Below, piece after piece: positions 4,349-5,874 of a stretch of DNA of 5,874 bases. How positions within the stretch are numbered: the first letter of the stretch is position 1; each line of letters starts with the position of its first letter. The DNA is from a bacterium (GTDB lineage Bacteria > Chloroflexota > Dehalococcoidia > Tepidiformales > Tepidiformaceae). The notes under the pieces are model-generated. The model worked only from the letters and a program-made list of their open reading frames with translations, searched no databases and was not told the DNA's origin. A program made the position numbers and the translations under genes. The stretch is from positions 1 through 5,874 of the forward strand of contig CAMAUF010000165.1 of the NCBI GenBank assembly GCA_945861295.1, written 5' to 3'.

Positions 4349-5410
4349 TTGGAACGTTTGGAACGAGGAATCAAGGATCTGCTGAAGCGGGATCTCGGCG
4401 CGGAACAGGTCGAAGTCAGTGGGCGCCGCGCTCTCGCTGGCGGCTACTCCCGCGAAACCTTCGCGTTCGACGCACATGTCGCCTACCCAGGCGGCCGCGA
4501 AGAAACACTGGAGTTGATCCTCCGGCGCGACCCGCCCGCAGCCGCTTCGATCCTGCCGACCGACCGCGGCATCGAGCACCGCCTGCTCTCCCGGCTCGCC
4601 AAGGCGACCGATTTTCCGCTGCCTGAATCTGTCGCACTCGATGCCACCGGCGAGTTCGTCGAACGGCCCGCCCTTATCATCCGCAAGCTGCCCGGCAAGT
4701 CGGACCTGACGGCGCTCTTCGGCGGCGCCGACGCAGACCAGCTCGAAGCCGTCGCGACCGACCTCTGCGAACAGCTCGCGAAGCTCCACCAGATCCCAAT
4801 CGCGACAGCCGACCCGGAGGGCGAACTCCGCGACCCGATGGCGAAACAGCTCGACACCACGTCTTGGCGCGGCTACGTGCGTTCCCAGATCGCCTACATG
4901 AAGCGCATGTACGCCACGACCTCCTTCGACGCCATGCCTGTCTTTTACGACGCGTATTGCAGCCTGGAAAACAGTCTGCCGCCCGAAGTCCCGCTGACGT
5001 TCGTCCACGGCGACTTCCAGCCTTCCAACTTCCTGTATGCGGACGGCAAGATCAGCGGCATTATCGACTTCGAACTCAGCCACATCGGCGACCCGCGCGA
5101 AGACCTGGCGGCCATCTACCACGTCCAGTCGCTCCAAGGCTACGACCTCATGGGCGCGGTGAAGGCTGACGGTGGCTTCCTCCAACACTACTCGAAGCTT
5201 TCAGGCATCCCCGTGACGCAGGCTGATGTCAACTTCTTTCGCTTATTCTGGCTCTCCGGAATCCAGATCCCCCCGATTGAGGCGATCAAACGCAGGCTCG
5301 AAGGCGCTCATGATGAGTTCATGCACATCTACATCATCCAACCGATCATCGCCGGGATGAACCCTTTCGCCGCCCAACTCGGCTACCCGCAGCTTTCGGG
5401 GGTCTCTTGA
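4349..5410 (+). CDS. APH-fold phosphotransferase family protein (small-molecule kinase)
   Basis: This 353-residue cytoplasmic protein has the aminoglycoside-phosphotransferase/choline-kinase fold (APH family). An N-lobe glycine-rich turn, LAGGYSRETFAF, covers 29-40. The strand LELILRR (54-60) sits where the nucleotide-contacting basic residue is expected, and E76 (in RGIEHRLL) where its partner glutamate is expected. The catalytic loop is HGDFQPSN (220-227) with D222 as base and N227 as metal ligand, followed by IIDFELSHIGDPREDLA with D240 as the second metal ligand. All key residues are present, so it should be active. Such proteins in degradative clusters resemble the phosphotransferase domain of ACAD10/11 and phosphorylate hydroxylated acyl or alcohol substrates; antibiotic resistance is not implied. 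The substrate is unknown. It begins with TTG and ends one base before the next ATG, so the two are an operon. Confidence 0.88.
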   Translation: MERLERGIKDLLKRDLGAEQVEVSGRRALAGGYSRETFAFDAHVAYPGGREETLELILRRDPPAAASILPTDRGIEHRLLSRLAKATDFPLPESVALDATGEFVERPALIIRKLPGKSDLTALFGGADADQLEAVATDLCEQLAKLHQIPIATADPEGELRDPMAKQLDTTSWRGYVRSQIAYMKRMYATTSFDAMPVFYDAYCSLENSLPPEVPLTFVHGDFQPSNFLYADGKISGIIDFELSHIGDPREDLAAIYHVQSLQGYDLMGAVKADGGFLQHYSKLSGIPVTQADVNFFRLFWLSGIQIPPIEAIKRRLEGAHDEFMHIYIIQPIIAGMNPFAAQLGYPQLSGVS

Positions 5411-5411
5411 G

Positions 5412-5874
5412 ATGCTGTCCAACCCAACCGCCGCCCAAACCATCCGCTACGTCCGCGAAGCGCTCGAAAAGACCATCGCCCCCGAACTCCAATCCGACAA
5501 AGCCAAGGTGCTGATGGCGATGATTCAGGGAACGCTCGCCGCCGTCGAACGGCGCATCCCCGTCGAGCAGCAGTACATGGCCGACGAATGCGGCCGGATG
5601 CGGGCGTTCGTCGCCAGCGCCGCCTACCGCTGCTCCGGCGTCCCCGGGCACTCCGCGGACGAACTCGCTAACCTCGCCGCGGCCCTGCCAGGCGGTGAAT
5701 TCCCGGCGTTGCCTTCGTTCGCCGAAGTGAACGCGACCTATAAACAGGTGAGCGACCTTTTCACGCAGGCGCTCGGTACCCTCCACGACCTTTCCGCCCA
5801 GGGCGTCAGCCAAGCGCCCGACCTCATCGACGAGGCCCGCGGCTACATCGCCCTGCGCTTGCAACGCGATAACC
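5412..5874 (+). CDS. Helical protein downstream of the phosphotransferase (3' truncated; possibly DUF6285-like)
   Basis: The frame is open from ATG 5412 to the window end, giving 154 residues with no stop. It starts one base after the phosphotransferase stop. GGGGG at 5398-5402 may serve as ribosome binding site, and translational coupling is likely. The protein looks entirely helical. It opens with TAAQTIRYVREALEKTIAPEL, followed by MAMIQGTLAAVERRIP (36-51), and later has amphipathic stretches such as LFTQALGTLHDLSAQGV. It has no signal peptide. The N-terminal portion recalls short DUF6285-type proteins often encoded beside APH-like phosphotransferases, but that link is from memory and tentative. 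The tight pairing suggests a shared role, for instance as an accessory subunit. Confidence 0.8.
   Translation, partial: MLSNPTAAQTIRYVREALEKTIAPELQSDKAKVLMAMIQGTLAAVERRIPVEQQYMADECGRMRAFVASAAYRCSGVPGHSADELANLAAALPGGEFPALPSFAEVNATYKQVSDLFTQALGTLHDLSAQGVSQAPDLIDEARGYIALRLQRDN

Noticed and set aside
4253..5188. Long minus-strand frame opposite the phosphotransferase
   Set aside because: It is an antisense shadow. The + strand frame contains intact HGDxxxxN and IIDFE motifs and a ribosome binding site.
5346..5864. Minus-strand frame opposite the last gene
   Set aside because: It is Gly/Val/Arg-rich shadow text; the + strand frame is open to the window end and follows the phosphotransferase by one base.

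Overview
The window looks like a stretch of a GC-rich bacterial chromosome. Most genes carry G or C at the third codon position. A standalone amidohydrolase-2 family enzyme, the remnant of a luciferase-like flavin monooxygenase, and an APH-fold phosphotransferase followed by a small alpha-helical protein form a mix typical of catabolic gene neighbourhoods in Chloroflexota (Dehalococcoidia/SAR202-like lineages) and Actinobacteria. I lean towards Chloroflexota, but this is an inference from gene content only.

Layout. (1) 1-172: the 3' end of an unrecognised + strand gene. (2) 223-1497: an intact amidohydrolase. (3) 1498-3030: a disturbed segment. It holds a decayed, internally deleted luciferase-like monooxygenase (1594-1916), then an unrecognised 302-residue gene with A/T-rich codons (1913-2821), then a second copy of only the last ~61 codons of the amidohydrolase (2845-3029). 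This makes a 186-bp direct repeat, about 90% identical, around the segment. (4) 3047-4235: a minus-strand toxin-antitoxin cluster with three related ribbon-helix-helix antitoxins but only one MazF-type toxin. (5) 4349-5874: a + strand pair, a phosphotransferase and a downstream small protein that runs off the window.

Reading. The amidohydrolase and the phosphotransferase pair look like ordinary core or catabolic genes on one strand. The roughly 2.8 kb between them is accessory DNA built by duplication, deletion and gene gain. Nearly all differences between the two amidohydrolase 3' ends are synonymous. The short copy therefore probably descends from a complete gene that diverged under selection and was then truncated, rather than from a recent copy of the 3' end.

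The toxin-antitoxin cluster appears to have grown by module duplication followed by toxin loss. The first few codons of a lost toxin may still be readable inside the 3' end of the first antitoxin. I find no complete new defence or mobile system, no transposase, no CRISPR array and no RNA gene. The most interesting items are the 3:1 antitoxin array with its toxin fossil, the nested repeat/insertion structure, and the unrecognised 302-residue gene.
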